A DNA stretch of 30,825 nt. It comes from a virus. This document shows, in pieces, positions 1 to 6,596 of the stretch; the stretch's first letter is position 1, and each line of letters begins with the position of its first letter. The notes under the pieces were generated by a model, which searched no databases, was not told where the DNA came from, and worked only from the letters and a program-made list of their open reading frames with translations. The stretch is taken from positions 1-30,825 of IMG/VR virus record IMGVR_UViG_3300037963_000098; one strand, given 5' to 3'. A program made the position numbers and the translations under genes.

Positions 1-99
1 AATTGTTTTCCTTATCTGGTAAACTTGTTCCCTCTTTATAAATTTGTCTTTCTATACTCTTTATCACATTCTTACACTTATTTGCAATAAATAATGTGC
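1..99. repeat. Terminal direct repeat, left copy (contig overlap)
   Basis: These 99 bases are identical to 30727-30825 at the other end. The repeat lies inside the terL reading frame, and joining the ends restores one uninterrupted gene. That pattern fits the overlap left by a k-mer assembler on a circular or permuted molecule better than a physical terminal repeat. It implies about 30,726 unique bases. Confidence 0.95.
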
Positions 100-1129
100 G
101 AACACCTTTAGCATTTTTTAATTTTGTATTAACTGCGTTTATTCTATCTCTAATCAATGGGTGTGTATTTCTAACTCTTACATTGTACCCTGCGTTTTTT
201 AATATAGATAAATCTGTTCTTCCACCTGCACTAGTTTTTCTTTGCTTTGATGCAGGATCAGGATATACGAATATATGTTTTCCAGAGTAGCGATTATTGA
301 TTTCCTCAACAAGTTCGTCAGTATTACTACTGAAAATGACAATTTCATCGTACACATACAAGTTATCTTGTTTTACTTCTGATATAACAGCAGATACAGG
401 ATCTATATTAAAATCAATTCCTATGTGTATTGAATTAGTTGTAGGTGCATATTCTTCTATAACATTTTGCTCTCTATCAAAGTTGTAATATATTTGACCC
501 GAATACTTCTCAAAAGATGCCATATACTCTTGTCTAAATGTTCTATCATCTAGGTCGTTCTTAGCTTGATCTATTTCATTTTGTGATACTTGACCACCAT
601 CTAATGTAGTAAATTGAAAAGACTTCCAATTCTTATCATTGTCTTGTCTTGTATAAAGATTATAACTCCAATTACCAAATCCTCTAGGTGTACCAAGAAA
701 CAAAGCTGATCCTTCTCTAGATTTATCTGATAATGTAGGCCGCAATACTTCAAACCATGCTCTCTCATCTACGTCTGAGAACTCATCTATACAAATAAAA
801 TCTAATCCAACACCCCTTAAAGAGTTAAAATTATCTGATGATCTAAGCTGTATTAATGATTTGTTTTTAAGTGTAATTGTTAGGTCAGAATAGTTTACTT
901 TGCTAATCCATTTATGTTTAGTCATTTTCTCTACTAATGGATCAAGCATAATGTCTTTACACATTCTAAATGTTGGTGCTATATACCAAACCTTCTTTCT
1001 TGGATATCTTGAAAACTTAGCTAATTCATTCAAAGCAAGAAATGTTTTACCAAATCTTCTACCTGTTATAAGAACTCTAAATCTAGCTTCTGATGTAAAT
1101 ACTTCTTTTTGTGCTTTAGATAATGGCAT
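1..1129 (-). CDS. terL: Terminase large subunit (N-terminal 376 codons; continues at 30726)
   Basis: This is the ATP-driven DNA-packaging motor and nuclease that docks on the portal. The gene runs off the left edge and continues in frame at 30726-30632, giving a 407-residue protein. The ATPase domain shows a Walker-A-like GRRFGKT (residues 23-29), Walker B ending ICIDE (D115, E116) and a coupling motif GTP (146-148). The RNase-H-like nuclease starts with GIDF (D239). The ATG at 1129 overlaps the stop of the upstream methyltransferase (TAATG). The nuclease half ends in the right-hand fragment. About 400 residues is a normal compact size for the family. Confidence 0.95.
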   Translation of the reverse strand, partial: MPLSKAQKEVFTSEARFRVLITGRRFGKTFLALNELAKFSRYPRKKVWYIAPTFRMCKDIMLDPLVEKMTKHKWISKVNYSDLTITLKNKSLIQLRSSDNFNSLRGVGLDFICIDEFSDVDERAWFEVLRPTLSDKSREGSALFLGTPRGFGNWSYNLYTRQDNDKNWKSFQFTTLDGGQVSQNEIDQAKNDLDDRTFRQEYMASFEKYSGQIYYNFDREQNVIEEYAPTTNSIHIGIDFNIDPVSAVISEVKQDNLYVYDEIVIFSSNTDELVEEINNRYSGKHIFVYPDPASKQRKTSAGGRTDLSILKNAGYNVRVRNTHPLIRDRINAVNTKLKNAKGVRTLFIANKCKNVIKSIERQIYKEGTSLPDKENN

Positions 1130-1623
1130 TAATACATTCTGGTATATTTGATTTCACCAATGTAATTTCTTTTGAAATATATACACCCAACTATAAAACC
1201 CATTTTAAAACCATGTTGTGATCCTGTACCCATATTTAATAATTCTTTTATATCACCATAATTTTTGACCATTAAATCATTAGACTTAGATTTGAATAGC
1301 TTTGAAAATGGAACAAAAAAAACAATATTACTAGATATACTCATAGATTTTTCTAAGAATTGGTCATAAATACTATATGGTGGATTTGTTATTATCCAAT
1401 CTACTTTTTTATTATATTCAAAGAAATCTCTACCTAAATCTATTTCACACCAATCTTTATCACCATTTAATTGATCGTAAAAAGCACCTGTACCTTTGCA
1501 TGGCTCTAAAATTTTACCAGATGGTTTAAAGTATTCTATAATTGTTTTTGCAGTTTTAGGATTTGTCATCACTCTATCTTGTTGAGTAGCATTTCCTGTT
1601 TTATTAGGTTTTGTTGGTTTCAA
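1129..1623 (-). CDS. Small N6-adenine DNA methyltransferase
   Basis: A 164-residue methyltransferase-like protein. The SAM-binding motif is visible as ILEPCKGTGAF (about residues 38-48) and the catalytic motif as NPPY (about 79-82), preceded by the usual D-W-I-I-T stretch; together these point to methylation of adenine N6. It is short and has no obvious separate target-recognition domain. It sits between terS and terL, with its stop overlapping the terL start, so it is made with the packaging proteins. Likely roles are protecting phage DNA from restriction or marking DNA for packaging; both are inferences. No partner restriction enzyme is present. Confidence 0.85.
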   Translation of the reverse strand: MKPTKPNKTGNATQQDRVMTNPKTAKTIIEYFKPSGKILEPCKGTGAFYDQLNGDKDWCEIDLGRDFFEYNKKVDWIITNPPYSIYDQFLEKSMSISSNIVFFVPFSKLFKSKSNDLMVKNYGDIKELLNMGTGSQHGFKMGFIVGCIYFKRNYIGEIKYTRMY

Positions 1624-1641
1624 TCAACTTACCAATTCGTA

Positions 1642-1944
1642 TCATTCTACATTAAATGGTAATGGTGTATCATCATCTTCCATCATTCCATTATCTGATT
1701 GACCTAATATATTCTTACCTAACCAGATACCCATAACTGCATTACCCTTCTCAGCTATCTGCCATTGTATCTTTCGTAATCTGATTTTACCTTCACTTCT
1801 GCCTTTTGTGAGATATTCGCCATAACGTCTTATAGTGTTCTCACTACAACCATAGAAATCAGCTATTTCGGTATTAGTACACCCATAACTAGCTAATTTG
1901 ATTATTTCTTCAGGGTTAATATTATATTCTTTAGGTCTTGCCAT
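1642..1944 (-). CDS. terS: Terminase small subunit-like HTH protein
   Basis: A 100-residue protein with an N-terminal helix-turn-helix (residues 10-45, containing TNTEIADFYGCSENTIRR). The following segment, LRKIQWQIAEKGNAVMGIWL, resembles the small terminase-like HTH family of marine phages. An acidic tail (EDDDTPLPF) closes it. It should bind the phage packaging site and recruit TerL. Its position two genes before terL, in the same direction, supports the call. The start overlaps the end of the upstream zinc-ribbon gene by 14 bases. Confidence 0.8.
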   Translation of the reverse strand: MARPKEYNINPEEIIKLASYGCTNTEIADFYGCSENTIRRYGEYLTKGRSEGKIRLRKIQWQIAEKGNAVMGIWLGKNILGQSDNGMMEDDDTPLPFNVE

Positions 1945-2095
1945 TAGTTTCTTTTTCTATTTCTTTTGGTAAATAAACTTCAACATAAGATTCACATTTT
2001 GGACATGAATTGGTTACCATACAATAAATATCATCTTCTTCTATTTCGTAATTACCACCCCAAATTAATTCTAATTTACAATGCCAACAGTTCAT
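1931..2095 (-). CDS. Small zinc-ribbon protein, 54 aa
   Basis: A short reading frame beginning MNCWHCKLELIWGG and containing a second CPKC pair near residues 31-34. The C-x2-C ... C-x2-C arrangement should bind one zinc ion. It starts one base beyond the end of the upstream 59-residue gene and overlaps terS by 14 bases, so it fits the packed operon. Similar tiny zinc ribbons are common in phage replication and packaging regions, but I cannot name a function. Confidence 0.6.
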   Translation of the reverse strand: MNCWHCKLELIWGGNYEIEEDDIYCMVTNSCPKCESYVEVYLPKEIEKETNGKT

Positions 2096-2275
2096 TTAAT
2101 GATAAGTTATATTCGGTTGCAATTTAAATCCCATTAAATCCATAACTAACTGCAATCCTTTTTCAGCATCAGATTTACTTTCAAAGTTTGCATATCTAAT
2201 AAAAGCTGAGAATGTTCCATCTTTCTCTTCTATAATTAGATAATGTTGTGGTTGTGGCTCTTGCTTGTTTTCCAT
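2096..2275 (-). CDS. Hypothetical protein, 59 aa
   Basis: The frame starts MENKQEPQPQHYLIIEEKDG and ends at 2096, directly against the next gene's ATG at 2095. The mix of hydrophobic and charged residues looks like a small folded domain with two strands and one helix (SKSDAEKGLQLVMDLMGF). No family is recognised. Upstream of the ATG, CTATCTTTCACTT carries no strong ribosome-binding site, so expression may depend on coupling. Support comes from exact tiling between neighbours and protein-like composition. Confidence 0.5.
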   Translation of the reverse strand: MENKQEPQPQHYLIIEEKDGTFSAFIRYANFESKSDAEKGLQLVMDLMGFKLQPNITYH

Positions 2276-2289
2276 AAGTGAAAGATAGT

Positions 2290-3039
2290 TTAATTAGATT
2301 GTTTTGCAAGTTCTTCAAGTTTATCTAAATCTTGTTTACTCCAAGTTGGTAATCTAATTCCTTTACTATACATATCAACATGAGATTTTAATTTATAATC
2401 TTCTTCTTCTTCTCTTGAATATTCTTTAGGTTTTTCATCTAAATACTTTTCTGCTGATAACCAGAATGCAGGTTGTTTTGCATATTTCTTCTCACTAATA
2501 GAATTATAGTAATCATTGTATGCTTCAGCTAGTTCTTTAGGTTGTAATGCCCATTCTTTATCTAATCGTTGATAATTCTTATTAGCTTGTCCTTTACTGA
2601 CTTTATTATTTACTAATTCCCAAAACTCTTTGAATTGATCTATATATATATCTTTATTAGTTTTAGTATTAGTTCTTGTTTTAGTTATAGTAGCTGAAGG
2701 ATCGCTATGCGTTGGCTCTGCGTTCGCATATCGTTTCTTAGCTGACTCACTAGCCTTAAAAGATACTTCCATAGCATACTGATACTCTTTCAACATTCTT
2801 TTCTGGTAAAAACCTTTATCATCTTCTGTCCAAAATAATTTAAGTATTTTATCAACTAAGGCATCATTAGGTTTTTTTGGTAAACAATAAATAATTTCTT
2901 TGTCATTTGGTAAATAAGCATCATGTGTCCAAGCATAAAAAATCATTCTCATATATAGACCTAGTTCTTCTTCTGATAAGTAAACTGTGTCTGAATTAAA
3001 TGCGTCTACGAATAAGTTCATCTTCGGTAATTTTGCCAT
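2290..3039 (-). CDS. DUF1376-type replication-region protein
   Basis: A 249-residue protein. Residues 1-100 (MNLFVDAFNSDTVYLSEEELGLYMRM, then CLPKKPNDALVDKILKLFW) look like the DUF1376/YdaU family found beside phage replication genes. A charged linker with TITKTRTNTKTN follows. The C-terminal part (about 133-205, FKEFWELV ... KQPAFWLSAEKYLDE) resembles the helical domain of phage replication-initiator or helicase-loader-like proteins. No helicase or polymerase is encoded, so it may recruit host replication proteins; this is inference. The start is set by AGGAGAG ten bases upstream of the ATG. The 61-residue upstream gene overlaps it by 44 bases. Confidence 0.75.
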   Translation of the reverse strand: MAKLPKMNLFVDAFNSDTVYLSEEELGLYMRMIFYAWTHDAYLPNDKEIIYCLPKKPNDALVDKILKLFWTEDDKGFYQKRMLKEYQYAMEVSFKASESAKKRYANAEPTHSDPSATITKTRTNTKTNKDIYIDQFKEFWELVNNKVSKGQANKNYQRLDKEWALQPKELAEAYNDYYNSISEKKYAKQPAFWLSAEKYLDEKPKEYSREEEEDYKLKSHVDMYSKGIRLPTWSKQDLDKLEELAKQSN

Positions 3040-3181
3040 CTTTATCTCTCCTGTTATAACATTTTATACATAATCTTAAACTGTATGTCTGGTTTATGAT
3101 AATACACATTGCCTTAGTGTATTTCTTTTTGCAATCCAAACACACAGTCTTTTCAAGTTGTTCTGGTGCGAATATACCCAC
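2996..3181 (-). CDS. Small zinc-finger protein, 61 aa
   Basis: It contains CLDC (residues 14-17) and CIKC (38-41), a paired C-x2-C arrangement expected to bind zinc, and ends in a charged tail. It appears to start with GTG two bases after the stop of the winged-helix-like gene and has no visible ribosome-binding site, so translation is probably coupled. Its 3' end overlaps the DUF1376 gene by 44 bases, more than usual here. The cysteine pattern is the main support. Function unknown. Confidence 0.55.
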   Translation of the reverse strand: MGIFAPEQLEKTVCLDCKKKYTKAMCIIINQTYSLRLCIKCYNRRDKDGKITEDELIRRRI

Positions 3182-3183
3182 AA

Positions 3184-3399
3184 TTATAAAAATTTTATTG
3201 AGTATGATCCATAATGTGTTTTTGTATTATGGTTTTTGACCATTTTACAGTCAATATCCCAACCTTCTTTTTTGAGATCATTAATCCTAGAAGCTAATCT
3301 AGTACAATTAAATAATCTAATTGCTTGTAGCTGTGTTAGACTTTTTCCTGCTAAAAGGTGGTCTAATATTCTTGCGTTTTGTGATAGTTCTTTTTTCAT
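3184..3399 (-). CDS. Winged-helix-like small protein, 71 aa
   Basis: The sequence LSQNARILDHLLAGKSLTQLQAIRLFNCTRLASRINDLKKEG is typical of the helix-turn-helix proteins found in phage replication blocks, with a conserved R-x2-S/A-R-I-x2-L-K/R recognition helix. It could be a DNA-binding regulator or accessory protein. AAGGAG lies about seven bases before the ATG, which fixes the start even though it falls inside the 3' end of the HNH gene (83-base overlap). I do not see evidence that it is a lysogeny repressor. Confidence 0.7.
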   Translation of the reverse strand: MKKELSQNARILDHLLAGKSLTQLQAIRLFNCTRLASRINDLKKEGWDIDCKMVKNHNTKTHYGSYSIKFL

Positions 3400-3691
3400 T
3401 ATATTTCTCCTTGTATTGTTCGTACATTTGTTTTGCTTTTATTCTAGGATCTACTTTAAATAAATCCCAAAATTTCTTTTCTCCATACTTAGTATGAATT
3501 TTATGATGACAATTGAAGCATATTACTATGCCATTACTATCATCTCGTAACATAGCACCACCGGCCTTGTTTCGTTCTAGTTGAATGTGGTGGAACTGAA
3601 GTTGATTGTAGTTTGCATATCCAAGAAGTGAGCATGGATAACAGTCAAATTTATCCAATGCCCACATCATGTATTTTTTGTTTTTAATCAA
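3317..3691 (-). CDS. HNH endonuclease-like protein
   Basis: A 124-residue protein with the order C18, C20, FHHIQLER (H34, H35), then ICFNCHHKIH (about 57-66). This fits a metal-binding beta-beta-alpha HNH fold, similar in layout to the Ref/DUF968-type recombination nucleases. It lies directly after the SSB-like gene in an Erf-SSB-HNH block, so a role in recombination or branch processing is likely, though inferred. The last 27 or so residues (TITKRKNIRPPFSRKKS...) overlap the next gene and look like low-complexity basic read-through; the functional part probably ends near residue 98. Confidence 0.7.
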   Translation of the reverse strand: MIKNKKYMMWALDKFDCYPCSLLGYANYNQLQFHHIQLERNKAGGAMLRDDSNGIVICFNCHHKIHTKYGEKKFWDLFKVDPRIKAKQMYEQYKEKYNEKRTITKRKNIRPPFSRKKSNTATSN

Positions 3692-4023
3692 AATGGTATG
3701 TCATCATCAATATCAACAGGTTTTGGTTTTGGTTGTTCCTCTGTGATATGATGTAGATTTTTTTCAACTACTTCATTTTGATTTGCCCAATACTCACTTT
3801 CTCTAATAGTGATAGATAACCTGTGTGTGGGTTTTCCTTCTCTATCTAAATATTGAACTTTGTCAAAGTCATGCGTATTCTTAAACAATGACATTTCATA
3901 CACAGTATCAGCTTTCAACACTATATCGTGCTTAGGTTGAAATTTACTATTTGTGTATGGTGGTGCTAATGGATTTGTTTTCTTATTCTCATTAACAAAC
4001 AAAGTAAGATTTACTTTTGTCAT
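3688..4023 (-). CDS. Putative single-stranded DNA-binding protein
   Basis: A 111-residue protein whose C-terminus, VDIDDDIPF, is the classic acidic tip of bacterial and phage SSBs that recruits replication and repair partners. The body is beta-rich with alternating hydrophobic residues (HDIVLKADTVYEMSLFK, HRLSITIRESEYWA), compatible with an OB-like fold, but I do not recognise a standard SSB signature. A proline/glutamine/lysine linker (about 95-103) connects body and tip, as in SSBs. It lies immediately downstream of the Erf annealase with a 4-base overlap, the usual phage pairing. SSB by tip and context; the fold is not confirmed. Confidence 0.65.
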   Translation of the reverse strand: MTKVNLTLFVNENKKTNPLAPPYTNSKFQPKHDIVLKADTVYEMSLFKNTHDFDKVQYLDREGKPTHRLSITIRESEYWANQNEVVEKNLHHITEEQPKPKPVDIDDDIPF

Positions 4024-4511
4024 AATTCTAATCCTCCTATGTTGTCGTCTATTATTTCTGCTGTAGTTTGTTTTTTAGGTGTTTTTACCTGTGGAGGTGT
4101 TTTTACCTGTGATGCTTCATTACCATCATCTTCAAAATCACCTTCTAAGTTCAACATAGCTTGAATATGGTATCTTCTCATGTAAGTGATTGCTGATCCT
4201 AATGCTTGACTTGTCATTTGAGCATTACCCAAGATTGATGTTGATGTTTCTTTTTGACCACTAGATACATGATGTAATGTTGTAGTCAAAAAATTCATAC
4301 CTTCGTTATATGAAAGATTATACATGATGTTGAGATCATTTTTCATTAAGGCATCTCTACAAGCTGTAAACACATCATTCAATGTACTATATTCATGTGC
4401 TTTACCACCTGCTGTTTTGAAGAAATTATTTTTTCCAGACTTTTTAAGTTCCTTAAATTCCTTCCTTGCTTTTTCTAATGCTTTGATTAGATAGTCATTT
4501 CTTTTTTCCAT
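4020..4511 (-). CDS. erf: Erf-family single-strand annealing protein
   Basis: This 163-residue protein matches the Erf family of phage recombinases, which anneal complementary single strands during recombination, end repair and genome circularisation. Visible landmarks are YSTLNDVFTACRDALMKNDL (about 42-61), the SGQKETST strand and the conserved SQALGSAITYMRRY motif (about 101-114), followed by the acidic DFEDDGNE. The tail is short and threonine/proline/lysine-rich with a repeated QVKTPPQVKTP, smaller than in P22 Erf. AGGAG before the ATG sets the start. A compatible SSB-like gene follows. Confidence 0.88.
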   Translation of the reverse strand: MEKRNDYLIKALEKARKEFKELKKSGKNNFFKTAGGKAHEYSTLNDVFTACRDALMKNDLNIMYNLSYNEGMNFLTTTLHHVSSGQKETSTSILGNAQMTSQALGSAITYMRRYHIQAMLNLEGDFEDDGNEASQVKTPPQVKTPKKQTTAEIIDDNIGGLEL

Positions 4512-4514
4512 AGT

Positions 4515-4820
4515 TTATTCTCCTGTTAATACTGCATGACCTCGCAAAGTCATACATTTGTTTACCATTGGTTTATAAGTGTAAGCCATTTCATCTGGTA
4601 AAAATAATAAAGATGGTCTTACATACCAATTATGTACTACTTTAAATCCCTCTAGTACATTATTAGTATTTTCTTTTGCAATCATTTTACAATGATGCAA
4701 GTCGTTTGTCATGTGTTCTGCTCTTGACTCATCAAAAGTTCCACTTCTACCAACTGAATCAATCGTTGGGTTGTAGCTGCATGATGTAATTATTAACATA
4801 CTTAACAACTTCCTTAACAT
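4515..4820 (-). CDS. Small lipoprotein, 101 aa
   Basis: The N-terminus MLRKLLSMLIITSCSYNP is a short lipoprotein signal with lipobox I-T-S-C (Cys14), so the mature protein should be anchored to a membrane, probably the outer one. It resembles small phage lipoproteins with a Y/H-x-x-D-L-x-x-C-K pattern (NDLHHCKMIA) that often carry a glycine zipper, but here the glycine zipper is missing. GAACAGGAGGAAAT before the ATG is a strong ribosome-binding site. It lies in the early region, away from the lysis genes, so superinfection exclusion is one possibility (inference). Confidence 0.7.
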   Translation of the reverse strand: MLRKLLSMLIITSCSYNPTIDSVGRSGTFDESRAEHMTNDLHHCKMIAKENTNNVLEGFKVVHNWYVRPSLLFLPDEMAYTYKPMVNKCMTLRGHAVLTGE

Positions 4821-4923
4821 TTATTTCCTCCTGTTCATATTTGCATAATGGATAATGTTTATAACCATAATTAATATAAAGTTTCGCAACAATACAAATA
4901 AATGGTTTAAGCTGATCTGGCAT
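4759..4923 (-). CDS. Hypothetical protein, 54 aa
   Basis: Starts MPDQLKPFICIVAKLYINYG, with GGAGA nine bases upstream; this start also forms a TAATG junction with the upstream gene and is better than the ATG seven codons earlier. The protein has a central KHYPLCKYEQEE segment and two predicted helices. It overlaps the lipoprotein gene by 62 bases in another frame. No family recognised. Confidence 0.55.
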   Translation of the reverse strand: MPDQLKPFICIVAKLYINYGYKHYPLCKYEQEEINVKEVVKYVNNYIMQLQPND

Positions 4924-5096
4924 TATCTTTTCTCCAAAAAACAAGTATTAGTCATTTGTGTAAAAATATCATGCCAAGTTGATGTCATGTTTTTCTCACC
5001 AAATGCTTTTTTTATTCTACTTAAATCAGATGTCTTAACACGAATTGTTGTGTACTTTTCTGATTTATCTTTACCTGTGAATTTAAGTATTTTCAT
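4923..5096 (-). CDS. Hypothetical protein, 57 aa
   Basis: Starts MKILKFTGKDKSEKYTTIRV. AGGAGAAAC sits right before this ATG, while the ATG 15 codons upstream has no such site, so 5096 is chosen. The beta-strand followed by a basic helix (SDLSRIKKAFGEK) could be a small DNA- or protein-binding fold. The stop overlaps the next ATG by one base. No family recognised. Confidence 0.6.
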   Translation of the reverse strand: MKILKFTGKDKSEKYTTIRVKTSDLSRIKKAFGEKNMTSTWHDIFTQMTNTCFLEKR

Positions 5097-5328
5097 TTGT
5101 TTCTCCTTTCTCGTCTGGAAATACTTTTGGATTGTTTTCATTACTTACACTTTCATGTTTCCAATTTGGTACAAGTATTCCCAAATCTTCTATTGCATGG
5201 CGATATCCGGTTAAAAACTCATCTTGCCTACCGCCCTTTTCTTTTGAATAAACTTCTAATTTGTGAAGTTTCATTTTAAGCTGACCTTGTAAGTCATACT
5301 TAATCTCTGCTAGTTTTTGTCTATTCAT
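5083..5328 (-). CDS. Hypothetical protein, 81 aa
   Basis: A mostly helical, charged protein (KLAEIKYDLQGQLKMKLHKLEVYSKEK, then GYRHAIEDLG) with a polar tail rich in N, E and K. Its strong ribosome-binding site (GAACAGGAGGAAGC) is almost the same string as the one before the lipoprotein gene. It overlaps the next gene by 14 bases. No family recognised. Confidence 0.65.
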   Translation of the reverse strand: MNRQKLAEIKYDLQGQLKMKLHKLEVYSKEKGGRQDEFLTGYRHAIEDLGILVPNWKHESVSNENNPKVFPDEKGETNENT

Positions 5329-5377
5329 ATTTTGCTTCCTCCTGTTCTTTCGGATAGTTTCTTTTTAAGATTACTCA
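5324..5377 (-). CDS. Possible 17-residue microprotein
   Basis: Reading frame MSNLKKKLSERTGGSKI. AAAGGAG lies about seven bases before the ATG, and the stop TGA overlaps the ATG of the 81-residue gene. The frame contains that next gene's ribosome-binding site, so it may act as a coupling leader and not as a functional peptide. Support comes only from the ribosome site and junction geometry. Confidence 0.4.
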
Positions 5378-5457
5378 TTGAACAACTCCTTTACAAAATA
5401 AAGTGTGAAACCAATCATGGCTATATGAACAAATGTATTAATAATTATGTTAATCAT
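5371..5457 (-). CDS. Small single-pass membrane protein, 28 aa
   Basis: MINIIINTFVHIAMIGFTLY followed by a short charged end (VKELFNE) forms one transmembrane helix. AAGGTGG stands about six bases before the ATG. It overlaps the DnaJ-like zinc-finger gene by 8 bases and ends just past the start of the 17-residue frame. Too small to assign to a family. Confidence 0.5.
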   Translation of the reverse strand: MINIIINTFVHIAMIGFTLYFVKELFNE

Positions 5458-5842
5458 AAAAGACCACCTTGTTTTCTTTTTCCCAATCAAAGTTTTCATC
5501 AACCACAATAACTTCCATATCTTTTTCTTCTGGTGGATTAGGATATTGTTCTCTACTACAGCTATAATAAGTTTCCATTTCATAAGCATGAGAGTATTCG
5601 TGAACTTTTCTAATAAGAATAAGTTTTTCAACATCATGTTTTGAAAAGTATTTTGTGACATGAGTAAAATTATCGTGAATTAACTCATGTATAAAATTGC
5701 CAGAGCCACCACAATTTTCACATTGTTCATATCCCTCATTTGTGTTCACTTCACCACGACCTCTACAAGTAGTACAAGTCTTACGATTGGTTGATGCGTT
5801 TACTAATATCTTTGCACCCATAGTCTTAAATAATAGTTTCAT
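5450..5842 (-). CDS. DnaJ-type zinc-finger protein without a J domain
   Basis: A 130-residue protein with CTTCRGRGEV (about 23-32) and CENCGGSGNF (about 41-50), two C-x2-C-x-G-x-G repeats like those of DnaJ. Together they can bind one zinc ion. There is no J domain, so it is not a full co-chaperone. The second half is acidic and helical with HDNFTHVTKYFSKHDVEKL and HEYSHAYEME. Free DnaJ-type fingers are common in small phage proteins, often beside replication genes. TAGGAG precedes the ATG, which overlaps the previous stop. Confidence 0.7.
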   Translation of the reverse strand: MKLLFKTMGAKILVNASTNRKTCTTCRGRGEVNTNEGYEQCENCGGSGNFIHELIHDNFTHVTKYFSKHDVEKLILIRKVHEYSHAYEMETYYSCSREQYPNPPEEKDMEVIVVDENFDWEKENKVVFYD

Positions 5843-6057
5843 TATTTTACTCCTATTTCATTACTTAATTTTGCAATCAAAACATCTACATCTCTAATAT
5901 TTATTTCTAATCTTTTTTGAGCAGTAGTCATAATGTTGCCATTCCCATCAGTTAGATATCTAGCTTTGGTTTGAAGATCTTTTTTCATAGAATATTTATA
6001 AGTAATCAAACTTAGTATAATGAATGCACGTTCTATTGAATTTAATTCGTATTTCAT
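5842..6057 (-). CDS. Hypothetical protein, 71 aa
   Basis: A helical protein beginning MKYELNSIERAFIILSLITY and ending with a helix (RDVDVLIAKLSNEIGV). AAGGAG precedes the ATG, and both ends use a one-base TAATG overlap. The first helix is hydrophobic but broken by charged residues, so membrane insertion is doubtful. Second gene of the early block; function unknown. Confidence 0.65.
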   Translation of the reverse strand: MKYELNSIERAFIILSLITYKYSMKKDLQTKARYLTDGNGNIMTTAQKRLEINIRDVDVLIAKLSNEIGVK

Positions 6058-6392
6058 TATTTCACTCCTTTATAAAAGTTTGCGAATGGTGAATTAGAAT
6101 AAGTGTTGTTAAGTGCTTTAGCAATTCTACCTTGTGCAAATAACTTTTCTTGTTTTTCTAATTTTTCTTCCCACTCAATACTATCTGCAATTCTGTCCAT
6201 AGCATTTAAATAATCAATGTATGTCCAATGTGCAGGTAAAGTTGGTCTTGATCCATAATGACTTTTATGACTATCTGAATAAGCATTTTTTAAAATGTCT
6301 ATTTTAGAAAGTGTATTAGATTCTTCCATATGGATAGTGCTAATGCAGTCCATTAAAGACTGCATTCTTTTTGTGATTATAAGTGTACTCAT
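6057..6392 (-). CDS. Hypothetical protein, 111 aa; first gene of the early block
   Basis: Starts MSTLIITKRMQSLMDCISTI. The ribosome site AAAGGAG lies ahead of this ATG; an ATG nine codons earlier would begin almost at the predicted transcript start, so 6392 is preferred. The protein is helical and charged (IEWEEKLEKQEKLFAQGRIAKAL near 72-94). It is the first gene downstream of the genome's only long gap and so probably among the earliest expressed, as host-takeover proteins are. No family recognised. Confidence 0.65.
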   Translation of the reverse strand: MSTLIITKRMQSLMDCISTIHMEESNTLSKIDILKNAYSDSHKSHYGSRPTLPAHWTYIDYLNAMDRIADSIEWEEKLEKQEKLFAQGRIAKALNNTYSNSPFANFYKGVK

Positions 6393-6420
6393 GTTTTGAT
6401 TCTCCTTTGTGTTTAACATG

Positions 6421-6449
6421 ATTATATTTCTATAGGAACTTTATAGAAA
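6421..6449 (-). promoter_or_regulatory. Candidate early promoter with overlapping operator palindrome
   Basis: Reading the minus strand, an exact 8-base palindrome TTTCTATA-AAGTTCC-TATAGAAA (6449-6427) is followed directly by TATAAT (6426-6421), a perfect -10 box. No good -35 box is seen at 17 bases. Transcription would start near 6414, just before the ribosome site of the first early gene. The dyad is placed where a regulator would block or help RNA polymerase. A related string occurs before the gene at 28278. Confidence 0.5.
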
Positions 6450-6596
6450 ATGCAAATTATTTTTATAATTATTTTTTGTCTAATTTAGATATTGATTTAG
6501 ACATAAAAAAAGGTAGAAAATAAGTAGAACACTTCTTTTTTATAAGAGTATTCCTCCTAAGGCACTAAATCACTAGATATAGTGTCGTTTAACATT

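Noticed and set aside
1-99. True physical terminal repeat of the virion DNA
   Set aside because: Short, located within terL, and of a length typical for an assembler k-mer overlap. It cannot be excluded without reads.
96-1151. Plus-strand frames in the first kilobase
   Set aside because: All fall inside the minus-strand terL gene, whose ATPase and nuclease motifs are clear.
3184-3399. Lysogeny repressor or excisionase
   Set aside because: The helix-turn-helix type fits phage replication accessory proteins, and there is no integrase, divergent promoter or attachment site in the genome.
4923-5141. Longer start of the 57-residue protein at 5141
   Set aside because: No ribosome site there and a larger overlap with the upstream gene; AGGAGAAAC marks the ATG at 5096.
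5371-5661. 96-codon minus-strand frame beginning upstream at 5661
   Set aside because: Most of it is an out-of-frame reading of the DnaJ-type zinc-finger gene. Only its last 28 codons, with their own ribosome site, are kept.
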